From: Coenobita brevimanus
Lineage: Eukaryota; Arthropoda; Malacostraca; Decapoda; Coenobitidae
Length of the DNA stretch: 64,000 bases
Assembly (NCBI GenBank): GCA_032717465.1
Contig: CM064655.1
Location: 18,261,335 to 18,325,334, forward strand
Direction of reading: 5' to 3'
Both the position numbers and the translations under genes were made by a program. Positions 11,058-20,643 of this stretch are shown here, piece after piece; position 1 is the first letter of the stretch; the number at the start of each line of letters is the position of its first letter. Under the pieces are notes generated by a model. The model searched no databases. It was given only the letters and a program-made list of their open reading frames with translations, and had not been told where the DNA came from.

Positions 11058-12075
11058 GCCCCTAATAACATAGTGTACCAAGCGCCACTGCAAGCGAAAC
11101 CGAGTTAAGTATACCACTATGTGGCCCAAATCCTCTTTGATGTGGAGAACAACCATGAGGTACAGAAAGCAACTGGAGTTAGGGTCCAAATTCCCCTTCT
11201 GTAACATGGTCTCACTGCCCGCTTCACCTCAGTGCATCGACAAGCCTTCATGCTGGTCACAGCACATACCAAGTGCCTCCCCGCAATGTGTTGTCTGATG
11301 TTACCAGATACTAGCATTTCTTTATGCTCACAGCCATGCATTTTTTTCATAGCATTATTAATTATTGTACCATTATTGTAACATAATGGAATATTTTAGC
11401 ATAAAATTGCATGACTTTAAGGGTAAGTTAGCCATAATGTACAGAAAATGGGAAAGGCAGAGAGCTCAGCAAGACATTGGCAACCGTGATTTGGGAATTT
11501 GTCGCGACGTGACAGTTTTTTTGTTTACCAGCCAGCCTAGAACACTGCCTGGATTAACTGGCTATTTTCAGAGGTGTTTTAGTGTTTTCTCTCATTGTCT
11601 CAAGAACATGAGTGATTCTAGTAGTGAGCAAAAAGCTGCTGGTCCTTCTCATAACAGAAAAAGAGCTTACCATTATTTCCAAATGGCTAAAATGAAATAT
11701 TTCTTTTTTTATAATGGTTTTTAATTTCTGAAAATAGTATTACATACATCTATTTTGCTTTTGTAAACATTTCCCACTGATATCTTTGGTTGGTTTGATT
11801 GTTAAAAATGTTTACTGAGAGTACGTTTTCTCTCAATAAACACATTGGAGAAAAATGCAGCTATTGTTGTACCTTTCAGAATGCTACTAATTTCTCTTCT
11901 ACCAAGATTAGCATGACATGAAAGTACGAATTTCAAGCAAAAATATAAAAAAAAAAGCACTAAAAAATATTCACTAGTTCCAAAGTTATGGCAATTTGAA
12001 AGTCACGCAACTTTAACTGTGTTTTTCTCAGTTTTCAATATGTGGCGTTCGGTACACTATGTTATTAGGGGCCTC
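11055..12075. mobile_element. TIR DNA transposon of unassigned superfamily
   Basis: A 1,021-bp segment with near-perfect terminal inverted repeats of about 33 bp. Both ends begin GAGGCCCCTAATAACATAGT read inward, with only two or so mismatches before the repeats diverge after GCGCCA/ACGCCA. Both flanks are AT microsatellite, so the target duplication cannot be read. The plus strand has an open frame ending at 11724, whose likely start at 11611 reads MSDSSSEQKAAGPSHN. This resembles a short transposase N-terminus, but I find no DDE motif. Internal-deletion derivative or MITE; superfamily unknown to me. Confidence 0.75.
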
Positions 12076-12154
12076 ATATATATATATATATACAGAGAGA
12101 GAGAGAGAGATATGTATATACACATATACATATATATGTGTGTGTATTTATACT

Positions 12155-12199
<45 letters not shown>

Positions 12200-12282
12200 T
12201 AGATAGATAGATAGATATAGATAGATAGATAGATAGATAGATATAGATAGATAGATAGAGAGATAGATAGATAGATAGAGAG

Positions 12283-12315
<33 letters not shown>

Positions 12316-12392
12316 TATACATATATATACTGTATATACACATATATGTACATATACAGTACATATATATGTGTGTGTGTGTGTATGTACTG

Positions 12393-12450
<58 letters not shown>
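12076..12450. repeat. Compound microsatellite (AT, GA, GATA, AC)
   Basis: Successive blocks: (AT)n, (GA)n near 12095, (AT)n, (GATA)n with GATAGAGA variants at about 12196-12280, (AC)n near 12296-12315, (GT)n near 12370, then a long (AT)n to 12450. All open frames here are low-complexity artefacts. Confidence 0.9.
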
Positions 12451-12452
<2 letters not shown>

Positions 12453-12876
12453 TAAGACCTCACTATAACAGACTAATTGGGGCTCAAGCCATTCAGAAAA
12501 GAGCAAAATTCTGATAAAGGCGACATCCAGACTTCCTCCTGCTATCCCGGAATTTTTCCGATATATCAGCCATTAGTCCGGATCACACCAATGGTTTTTA
12601 AACTGTTTTTATTACCACTGCAGTACAGTACTGTTTTATATATTCACTACAATAATCAAATGGTATAATATATATAATAATATCGTACTGTACACTGATA
12701 GACATGTCTTTAATTTACCTTTTTGTGGTGAACACGGCTGAAGTGGTCAAGCAGTCCGGACTGCTTCTGGCTTTATTGGACTTTTTCCGATATATAAGAA
12801 ATTAGTCCGGTAGCTCCTTGATTCTGATAAGAGCGAATTCCAGTCTACTGAAGTCTGTTATATCGAGGTTTTACTG
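12451..12876. mobile_element. Pogo/Tigger-type MITE
   Basis: About 426 bp. The right end read inward is CAGTAAAACCTCGATATAAC, and the left end reads CTAAGACCTCACTATAACAG. The similarity continues inward through ATTCTGATAA-like sequence. TA flanks the right end. There is no transposase frame, so it is non-autonomous. It sits between two AT microsatellites. Confidence 0.75.
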
Positions 12877-12893
12877 TATATATACAGTATACA

Positions 12894-12944
<51 letters not shown>

Positions 12945-13132
12945 TCCATCATCCAATCCTACGTTGCCCCATGAGAAGCATAGGAATCCAGGGGTAGGCA
13001 AGTTGGTCCTGATTTTTAAGATGAGAGAGACCAACCTCACTCATCCATGAGTGGCATTATGTGAGCAATAAATCCCAGCCACCCCTTGGATATTAACCTA
13101 TACAGGCTCAATCCAATTGGAGTGCCTTAATT

Positions 13133-14335
13133 CCCAATGTCACTAACCGAGGAAAAACTGCCACTCTTCACCAGGTAATTTAATTATTGACATCAAAGTC
13201 ACTCAACTAAACCCCATTCATTTTATGTGCCCCCTTAGTCACAAAAAGGAAGGGAGAAATTATAACATTATTTTACTCACTGCTACAAGGAAGATAGGCC
13301 TTAATATAGTCAAATTGAATAAAAAATTGGTGGGCTGAGTCTACCATCTCTGTATTGGGAAGGTTATTATTCTTTCCTCCCTTAAATATCGATAAGCTTT
13401 ATTTTACATCCATTTCATATATTTGTCCGTCAAAACAAAAATAAATAGTGTTACGAGAAACATGTAACGATTCTTCATTAAGGAATATAACACGACAGGG
13501 CTGAAGATCGGACGTTACGGTAAAAAATAGTAACAAACTCAAGTGTGTCTACTGCCCCGCTGGATCTGCTGTATAAAGATCATGGAAAACCACTGCATAG
13601 AAAAATGGATATTACCTAGACTGAAGTTATTCCTGAAGTCTAGAGGAATACTCTGTTCAGGGTAATAATAATAATAATAATAATAATCTGGCCTTTTGTT
13701 TCTCAAAAGCGCTAGTTCTTCCTTTAGGGAATTCACTAGCGCTCGTTATTTTTACAATTACAAGAATTGTGACATTTCTTGTATATAATACAAGCTACAT
13801 CATATATACATGAAAGTGGCAAAAATTAAACCCTATAATCATCTGTCACAAAACCCCAGCTGGTTAGACTTTTTGTATGGTAATTTGGAGCCCTCGGCAA
13901 CATCATTTCAGCCGGCGGTCTCATCTCTGCACGATTTCGGCTTTAAACATTGTACAATTTTCATATGAAAAACTTTACAGATATTCTTCAGCATTTTGGA
14001 GATGAAGCATTGTTCTATTAGAAAACTTAATTATATGGTTTTCAAACCAAAGGTGCAGTTAGAGACTTGTAAATATGAGATGAATGCAGTCACTCCCAGT
14101 GTGCTTTCATGACTTCCATAGTAATGTTCTCCTGCATTTATTGCACTAAAGCACATTAGGAAATTAGTATAACTACTAAAGAATACTATCATCGAGCTTA
14201 CGTACTGTATATCAATAACCATCACGGGAGAGATTTTTAAAGATATGCGACTCCTGTGGTCTCTGCATGAGTAGCCCAACTTCCATATTGACCTAGCTGG
14301 CAATCGATGGCAACTCTTGAGTTAGTAACGGTGGG
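13133..14335. mobile_element. TIR element with AATT flanks, unclassified
   Basis: A 1,203-bp insertion in the family S repeat. The left end reads CCCAATGTCACTAACC and the right end read inward is CCCACCGTTACTAAC, an imperfect inverted repeat. AATT flanks both ends (13129-13132 and 14336-14339), which fits a 4-bp target duplication. A (TAA)n microsatellite lies at 13664-13687. No transposase frame is visible. It could be a degenerate piggyBac relative (CCC start) with an AATT target, or another superfamily. Confidence 0.55.
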
Positions 14336-14421
14336 AATTACCCACTAAACCACCAGGTGCCAAAATTTGGTTATATGGTTACCATCCAGCGCTGTAAATG
14401 GTTTCCCGGTGTACAGGAAAC

Positions 14422-14673
14422 CAGGGCTCTTGCTAACTGCTGATAGTTGTGAACCATTTGGCTCCTCAGGTTTCAGATTTATGAGCCAAATAAATTTTTA
14501 GTAGCCACACTGACTATGAGCCGAAATATCTTACGAGCAACAAATATATTTGTTTACACATTGTGATGATTAGATATTCTCCTCACCAAAAGGTGACTTG
14601 CATGTAAAATTTGTTCGCTGAAGGGAAAAAACACTCGCATTTGCGAGCTGTGGCTCACCAAACAAGAGCCCTG
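14422..14673. mobile_element. hAT-type MITE with 8-bp target duplication
   Basis: A 252-bp insertion whose ends are CAGGGCTCTTG and CAAGAGCCCTG (11-bp perfect inverted repeats). It is flanked by identical CAGGAAAC at 14414-14421 and 14674-14681. The 8-bp duplication and CAGGG start are hallmarks of hAT elements. There is no coding capacity. The target lies in the hairpin of the family S repeat. Confidence 0.85.
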
Positions 14674-14907
14674 CAGGAAACCACATGGCTTGTCACTCAG
14701 GGCAGAGTCACCCACAGGCAGAAGGAAGAGAAAAGAATGAAGGAAAGAATGACAGAAGAGGGAGTGTAAAGTCACCCATAGGAGGAAGGATGAGGAATGA
14801 ATGAAGGAATGAACGAGAGATGAGGAAGGAAGGAAGAGTGGAAACGGCAGGCACCCGAGAGCAACACTACATCGAGTGAGGGGATGGTGGGCACCCCCCT
14901 CAACCAC

Positions 14908-14966
<59 letters not shown>

Positions 14967-14983
14967 ATATATATATCTATATC

Positions 14984-15045
<62 letters not shown>

Positions 15046-15062
15046 ATATATATATCTATATC

Positions 15063-15136
<74 letters not shown>
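14908..15136. repeat. Long (AT)n microsatellite with CTATAT interruptions
   Basis: Some 230 bp of AT repeats with higher-order blocks (ATCTATATATATCTATATCT) repeated. It joins the 5' end of a family S repeat to the 5' end of LINE A2. Confidence 0.9.
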
Positions 15137-15139
<3 letters not shown>

Positions 15140-16743
15140 GCTGGGGAATGGCTGGGAGAAGGAGGGAGGTGAGAAGACAGGAAGAAATCAGTAGGATAGA
15201 AGTTGTGGAAGCAAAGAAGAAAGTTAAATCGGGGAAAGCCCCAGGAATTGATGGAGTGTGTGGTGAAATGCTGAAGCATGGGGGAGAGATAGTAGTAGAA
15301 TGGATGTGGAAGATGTGCAGATTGGCCTGGGAGGAAGGTAGAGTCCCGGAGGATTGGAAGTCAGGTATAATTATTCCCTTGTTTAAAGGAAAAGGGTAAA
15401 AGAAGTGTGTGGTAATCATAGGGGCATTTGTTTTCTTAGTACAATAGGAAAAGTGTATGGTAGGATACTTATTGACAGAGTTAGTGAAAGAACAGAGAAA
15501 TTAGTTGGAGAAGAACAGGGAGGCTTTAGGAAGGGAAGAGGTTGTGTAGATCAGATATTCATTCTTAGATCTTTAGTGGAGAAGTTTCTAGAGAAGGGAA
15601 AGAAGTTGTATGCAGCTTTCATGGATTTGGAGAAAGCATATGACAGGGTGGATAGACAAGGATTGTGGAAAGTGTTAAGAATATATGGAGTAGATGGGAA
15701 GTTGTTGAATGCTGTGAAGAGTATGTATGATGGTGAGAAGGCTGCTGTGCGTGTGGATGGTGAACTAAGTGAATTTTTCTCTTTGAAAGTTGGGTTGAAA
15801 CAGGGATGTGTCATGTCTCCATGGTTGTTCAATCTGTACATGGATGGGGTAATAAAAGAGCTACAAGGTAGGGTAGTGGATGTTGAAGTGGCCCTGGTGA
15901 GAGAGGATAGTGTTTGGAAACTCCCTGTACTGTTGTTTGCAGATGATACTGTGTTGTTGAGTGAAGACGAAGGGGAGCTGCAAGGCTTGGTGGATGAGTT
16001 TGGGAGAGTGTGTAAGAAACGGAATCTAAAGGTGAATGTAGGGAAGAGTAAAGTGATGGTCTTTGAGAGAGGTGAAGTCAGTGAAAGTACAGCAAGGTTG
16101 GATGGTGAGGAATTGGAAAATGTGAGTACGTTTAAGTACTTGGGTAGTGTGATGAGTAAGGATGGAGATTTGGAGGGTGAAGTGCTTGAAAGGGTACAGC
16201 AGGGAAGAAAGGTTGCTGGTTCTTTGAAAGCAGTGATAAGAAACAGGGAAGTGAGCATGGAAGTGAAAAAGTTACTACATGACAGTATTGCGATACCAAC
16301 TCTAACGTATGGAAGTGAAGCTTGGACGTTGTTGGAAGGACACAAGTCAAGAGTGAGAGCAGTGGAAATGAGTTATTTAAGAGGAGCCTGTGGAGTCACA
16401 TGGACAGACAGGCTGACGAATGAGGATATAAAGAAGCGTTGTGGTGTGGATGTGGATGTGATAGGAAGTGTTATGAGGAACACACTGAGGTGGTTTGGCC
16501 ATGTGGAGAGGATGGAGGGTGAAAGACTGACGAAGAGAGTGTATGTGAGTGAGGTGGAGGGGGGGAAGAGGGAGGGGGAGGCCGAGGATGAGATGGAGGG
16601 ATGGGGTGGGGAGGTATATGAGAGAGGGGGGTGTGAGTAGGGAGCAGGGAAGTGAAATGGCAGGGGACAGGGCGACTTGGAGGTGATTTGTGTATGGCCA
16701 CCCCAAACGGGATTGAGGCATCTGGCAATAGATAGACAGATAG

Positions 16744-16745
<2 letters not shown>
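15137..16745 (+). mobile_element. RTE-like LINE family A, copy A2 (5'-truncated)
   Basis: Starts GTGGCTGGGGAATGG, the same 5' breakpoint as copy A4 at 30682. It contains the reverse transcriptase frame (see 15405-16640) and ends in CTGGCAATAGATAGACAGATA followed by a long AT run (16746-16802). An earlier frame (15148-15399, [19 protein letters not shown]) is separated from the main frame by a small indel at about 15396. Confidence 0.9.
15405..16640 (+). pseudogene. LINE A2 reverse transcriptase, 411 codons
   Basis: Longest reverse-transcriptase frame of family A in the window. It polymerises cDNA at the nicked target in target-primed reverse transcription. Visible motifs: GGFRKGRGCVDQIF, FMDLEKAYDRVDR (first catalytic Asp), KQGCVMSPWLFNLYMDG, FADDTVLLSED (catalytic Asp pair intact), NVGKSKVMVF, then a C-terminal region with RWFGHVERMEGERLTKRVY that is typical of RTE-like ORFs. 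The fingers domain lies in another frame just upstream, and the endonuclease is missing. The last codons diverge (GKREGEAEDE, where other copies read GRGRGRPRM) owing to a late frameshift at about 16560. Not expected to be active. Confidence 0.85.
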
Positions 16746-16805
<60 letters not shown>

Positions 16806-17232
16806 TACCCTTCCATCCAGCACGGTAATATTGTCATGCATGGGTCACGTGTTGGACCAAAAACGTGTTGGACTAACAATAGAGCTTATGGGGAAAAATG
16901 AATTATGTCAGCAACCCTCAGAAAAGTCACCCTAAATACCAACCATATACCTATACATATATTGGTACTATTGTAATTATAATAAATGGTACTGTGCTAT
17001 GAATGATAACTAACCTTTTAGGATAGTGTTGGTGGGCTTGTTGGGAATGGAAGGTGGTATCCAAGGCTGTAGGTAGTCCTACTGGGTCCCTGGAGGATGG
17101 CTGCTGGCGTCACTAGCGGATAATGGCTGTTGTTCCTCCTCAACCTCCCTCATAAATCCTTCGAAATCACACTCAGAATCACTATCTTCGTCCACAGCCA
17201 TGGCAGGTCCTGCTTCTGCCTGTCCTAGCACT

Positions 17233-17626
17233 GTAATCCTCGGCAAAGTGCATGCATCTCACACTGTTGCTAGAGCCCCGTCTTGTGACTGTGGAAAGTG
17301 ATCGCTGTCGCTGACTCAGTAGAGAATAAGGAGAAGCAACTTTGTTTATAAACTGGTATGCACGCGATGAGGAGGGTTTCAAAACGACTGATATTTATTC
17401 TAAAATATTAATATGTATTCAGTGTCAGGCTAAATGTTCAATGCTGTAGTACGATACATTCTCTGTCGAGTCGCCTGGGTTTTGGTCACACTGTTTTGCC
17501 CGTCATATCCTCGGCAGGAATCCAGATGAATTCCAAATGCCCGTGGTATCGTCGGCAATTTTACCACGTTACCGTTCCGATTTACCATCGTATCCTTGGC
17601 AAACCTGGTATGATAGCCTGGTGTGA
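17233..17626. other. Nested insertion inside PSQ pogo element
   Basis: Present here and absent from the otherwise collinear copy at 32108-33161. It contains repeated CCTCGGCA/CCTTGGCA motifs. No clear inverted repeats or target duplication, so its class is unknown. Confidence 0.5.
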
Positions 17627-17652
17627 TAGCCTTCGGCTGCCAGGATCTTGTC

Positions 17653-17814
17653 TTAGTTTTTTATTATGATCCTCACGTTGGCTTCATTCATGTCGTAGGC
17701 CTTGGCAATGTCAACTTTCCTCTCCCCTTTCTTCTTCCTCTCGATGCTTTCTAGCTTGGTGGCCTGAGGGAGGTGCCGACGCTTCTTGGAGTTCTCAGAA
17801 GGCTTCCTAGACAT
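17653..17814 (-). pseudogene. PSQ helix-turn-helix fragment of pogo-type protein
   Basis: Starts MSRKPSENSKKRRHLPQATK and continues ESIERKKKGERKVDIAKAYD, then MNEANVRIIIKN, the DNA-binding PSQ/CENP-B N-terminal helix-turn-helix of pogo-class transposases. It stops at 17653, where the inserted sequence begins soon after. The equivalent frame in copy 2 continues to an acidic C-terminus, so this one is truncated by the insertion. Confidence 0.75.
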
Positions 17815-18243
17815 CGTGAGCAGGGTAAAATGCAGTAACAAGGGCAGAAAATGCAGCAAGAAAAAAGCACCTTCCAATGCAATTATGCGACTGAGTGGCG
17901 CTGTGGCGGGAGAAATTTAAACAAAACATCACGTGACACCAGAAGTGTTTTTAATTGGGCGGCATCACGATCACGTCACGATAGCGGGCGGGGAAGGCTA
18001 CTTGATCAGAAGTTTTCATTGGCTATCATCATCATGGGAATGTCCAGTATGACCGTGTTGGACCGGGGGTGATCGTGCTAGAGTGAACTCTGCGGATTTC
18101 GCCCACTTCTCGAAGCTCTGTGCGTGTTATGCTAACACACTCGTGTTGCAGTAATTAAATCGTATTAAATAATACTAATTAATTGCTCTCCGTGCTGGAC
18201 CCGAATCGTGCTGGACTAACGCGTGTTGGACGCGAGGGTACTG

Positions 18244-19127
18244 TATATATATAATAATAATAATCAGGATAATACTCATTACTAATCATAATGTATTTTT
18301 CTTTATTTCTTCGCCTCCTGTGTGCCTATCTCTGTTCTCAACTATTTCTCAGGTGTATTCATACATAACATCCATAATTAAGTCATGGGAAAAAAAATTT
18401 CCATTCAGTTATTTAGTTATATCAGAAATACACGAAAACTTGTATACGCATCTTTCACCACCGCCTACTGTTGCACAGCAGCTGATCAACTGATGCTTGT
18501 TTATAACCTGACAACCGATGCGTTTAGTGCAAAGCCACACTATTCTTTACATGACTGTGCACTGATGACCATAGAATGTTTAGTTTACTCTTTCTACAGT
18601 GTATTTTATTATAATGCACACTTTCACAAATATGCATTACTATAATCATTTTAAAATATCAAATCCTCAAATAGTGATGCAATACATGTGTGCATGTATG
18701 TGTGAAATGAGTGGTAAAAGATGTCTTAGGTTTATATTTCCTACAGAGTTGCAAGGCAAGTTACTCAAATATCAATTTCATAGTGCTTTAACAGTGACAC
18801 AAATCATCCCCAAGAAATATTTTAGAACACTGCTGCCTATCAACAATACCACTTTGCTTAAATAGGAATAAAATTTATTAGCCACTGATCTGACAAGTGG
18901 TGGTTCAGTGTGTTACATTTACTGTAACTTCACGCAGCAAAGAACTTCGAAATCTTACCCTACTGCTTTATAATGTCATATACTACAGTATCATGTTTCT
19001 AACACCATCACCATCTTTGTTTCCATCATTACAGTCTTAACATATGCACACACTACATACTTGCAGCTGGATTATTATGTCACATACTTTTTCACAGCAT
19101 TACTATAATCAGTAAATGTTAGAGTCA
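18244..19127. other. No gene recognised
   Basis: AT-rich interval beginning with a short (ATA) run. Open frames at 18385-18645 (86 codons) and 18599-18865 (88 codons) have no recognisable domain, no composition shift and no splice context that I can defend. Confidence 0.5.
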
Positions 19128-20643
19128 AGGGTGGTAGGTGAGGGTGCTCACCATCCCCTAACTCGATGTAGTGCTGCTTTAGGTGTCTGCCCTTTCCTTT
19201 CTTCCTTCCTTCCTCTTCTGTCTTTCTTTCCTTCATTCTTTCCTCATCTTTCTGCCTACAGGTGACTTTACACTCCTTCTTCTGTCTTTTTTTCCTTCAA
19301 TCCTTCCTCTTCCTTCTGCCTAAGGGTGACTCTACACTGAGTGACAAGCCAAATGGTTTCTTGTACACCAGGAAACCATTTACTACACTGGGTGATAACC
19401 ATATAACAAAATTATGGTACCTGGTGGTTTAGTGGGTAATTAAGGTGCTCCAATTGGATTGGGCCTGTGTAGGTTTATATCCAAGGGGTGGTTGGAGTTT
19501 ATTGCTCAGTTCTGGTGCCAACCCTATTCCTGGTTCATATTAATGATCTCTTATATGTCACCCACAATCCCATCCACTCATACGCAGATGACCCAACACT
19601 ACATAGTTCATTCACACTCAGACACCCATTTACAAAGTCTCATATCTCTACCTCTCAACGCAGGACAGCCATCTCCATAAATCAAGACCTATCTACGATC
19701 AGTGAATGGGGACAAAACAACCTTGTCTCATTTAATGCTGGTAAAACTAAATATATACACAATTTACTAATAGACAGATATTGCCAGATTCGTACATTAC
19801 CTTCAGTGCTACTAATATTCCCACCTCCAAAAGTATTGAAATTCTTGGTGTCTCACTTAACAATGCCCTCAGCTGGACCCCTCATGTTATATCACTGGCT
19901 AAAACCGCCTCAAAGAAACTTGAATTATTGTACAGAGTCCGTAACTTCCTCGCTGATGAGCAGTTAGCTATAATTTATAAGAGTTATGTGTGCTCTCAGC
20001 TTGAATATTGCTCACCCTTGTGGAATGGATGTGGAGAGGTTGCATTAAAACAACTACACAAAATTCAGAACAAAGCTGTTAGAATTATTAACAACCCTGC
20101 CATTACAAATAAACTACCTCCTCTGCAAGAAAAGAAGGAATGTTGCCTCCCTTGCATTATTTTACAGGTATTTTTTTGGCAAATGCTCAGACGAAGTTGC
20201 ATCCATGATGCCACCTCTCCATGTCTTCCCTCGTGCTACACAGGCATCTGGTAGCGCTCATGACGGGAATGTTACTCAGCCATATTGCAGAACTTCTGCC
20301 TATCAGAATTCTTTCATTCCCCGAACTGCATCTCTCTGGAACTCGCTTCCCCAGAGTTGTTTCCCACAAAATTTCAACCCACAGATGTTTAAGTCTAACT
20401 GTTACAGATATTTTATGAACAAAGGACACCAGTAATCTGGTGTATGGATTTTTTTATTTTTTTATTTGGTTTTCCTTCCTCCGTTAAAAAAAAAAAAAAA
20501 AAAAAAAAATGTAATGCCACTCAGGGATGAGTGAGGCTGGCCACTCTCATCTTAAATGTCAGGACCAACTTGCCTAGCCCCAGGCTTCTACACTCCTAAT
20601 GGGGTGGCATAGGATTGTATGATGGGTAGATGAATGGATGGAT
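19128..20643 (+). repeat. SINE-like family S copy split by a CR1/Jockey-like LINE
   Basis: Pieces 19128-19508 and 20510-20643 join at TTGCTCA / GTAATGCCACTCAGG, as in the copy at 54529. It contains the hairpin (AAATGGTTTCTTG ... CAGGAAACCATTT near 19352-19382) and an A-box-like TGGTTTAGTGGG at about 19425-19436. The 3' tail is GATGGGTAGATGAATGGATGG. Confidence 0.75.
19509..20509 (+). mobile_element. LINE family F (CR1/Jockey-group), 3' part with poly(A)
   Basis: 5'-truncated inside the reverse transcriptase palm and inserted in the family S repeat. Visible: SVLVPTLFLVHINDLLYV-like sequence (with a frame change at the start), SYADD at about 19580, LGVSLNNALSWTPHV, LLYRVRNFLADEQLAIIYKS and SQLEYCSPLWNG at 19840-20030, and a C-terminus ending FMNKGHQ before the stop at 20433. 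Two frames are needed, so it is broken by at least one indel near 19770. The 3' end is a run of about 24 A (20486-20509), unlike the GATA-tailed family A. Confidence 0.8.

Larger units (their letters stand above)
12942..14907 (-). repeat. SINE-like family S copy split by two TIR elements
   Basis: The repeat is present in three pieces: 12942-13132 (3' tail with ATGG repeats, then TCCTACGTTGCCCCATG), 14336-14421 and 14674-14907 (5' part). Element 13133-14335 separates the first two, and the hAT-type MITE 14422-14673 splits the conserved hairpin. When both insertions are ignored the order matches the copies at 1474 and 54529. It is flanked by AT microsatellites. Confidence 0.75.
16803..18243 (-). 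mobile_element. Pogo-type element with PSQ ORF, copy 1 (interrupted)
   Basis: Same family as 32108-33161 in the opposite orientation. The left end reads CAGTACCCTTCCATCCAGCA and the right end read inward is CAGTACCCTCGCGTCCAACA. TA follows on the right; the left flank has drifted. It carries the PSQ-type frame at 17653-17814. A foreign stretch of about 395 bp (roughly 17233-17626) interrupts the coding sequence compared with copy 2. The C-terminal acidic part (GFMREVEEEQQPL on the minus strand, about 17120-17170) lies beyond it. Confidence 0.85.

Noticed and set aside
12074..12506. Open frames of alternating Ile and Tyr on the minus strand (also near 14900-15400, 16370-16880)
   Set aside because: These are AT microsatellite translations.
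15551..16345. A 264-codon minus-strand frame, with counterparts at 7226-7960 and 53213-54007
   Set aside because: It is the antisense shadow of the conserved LINE A reverse transcriptase and appears in every copy.
18385..18865. Two overlapping open frames of 86 and 88 codons
   Set aside because: No domain, AT-driven composition, and no splice or promoter signals that I can defend.
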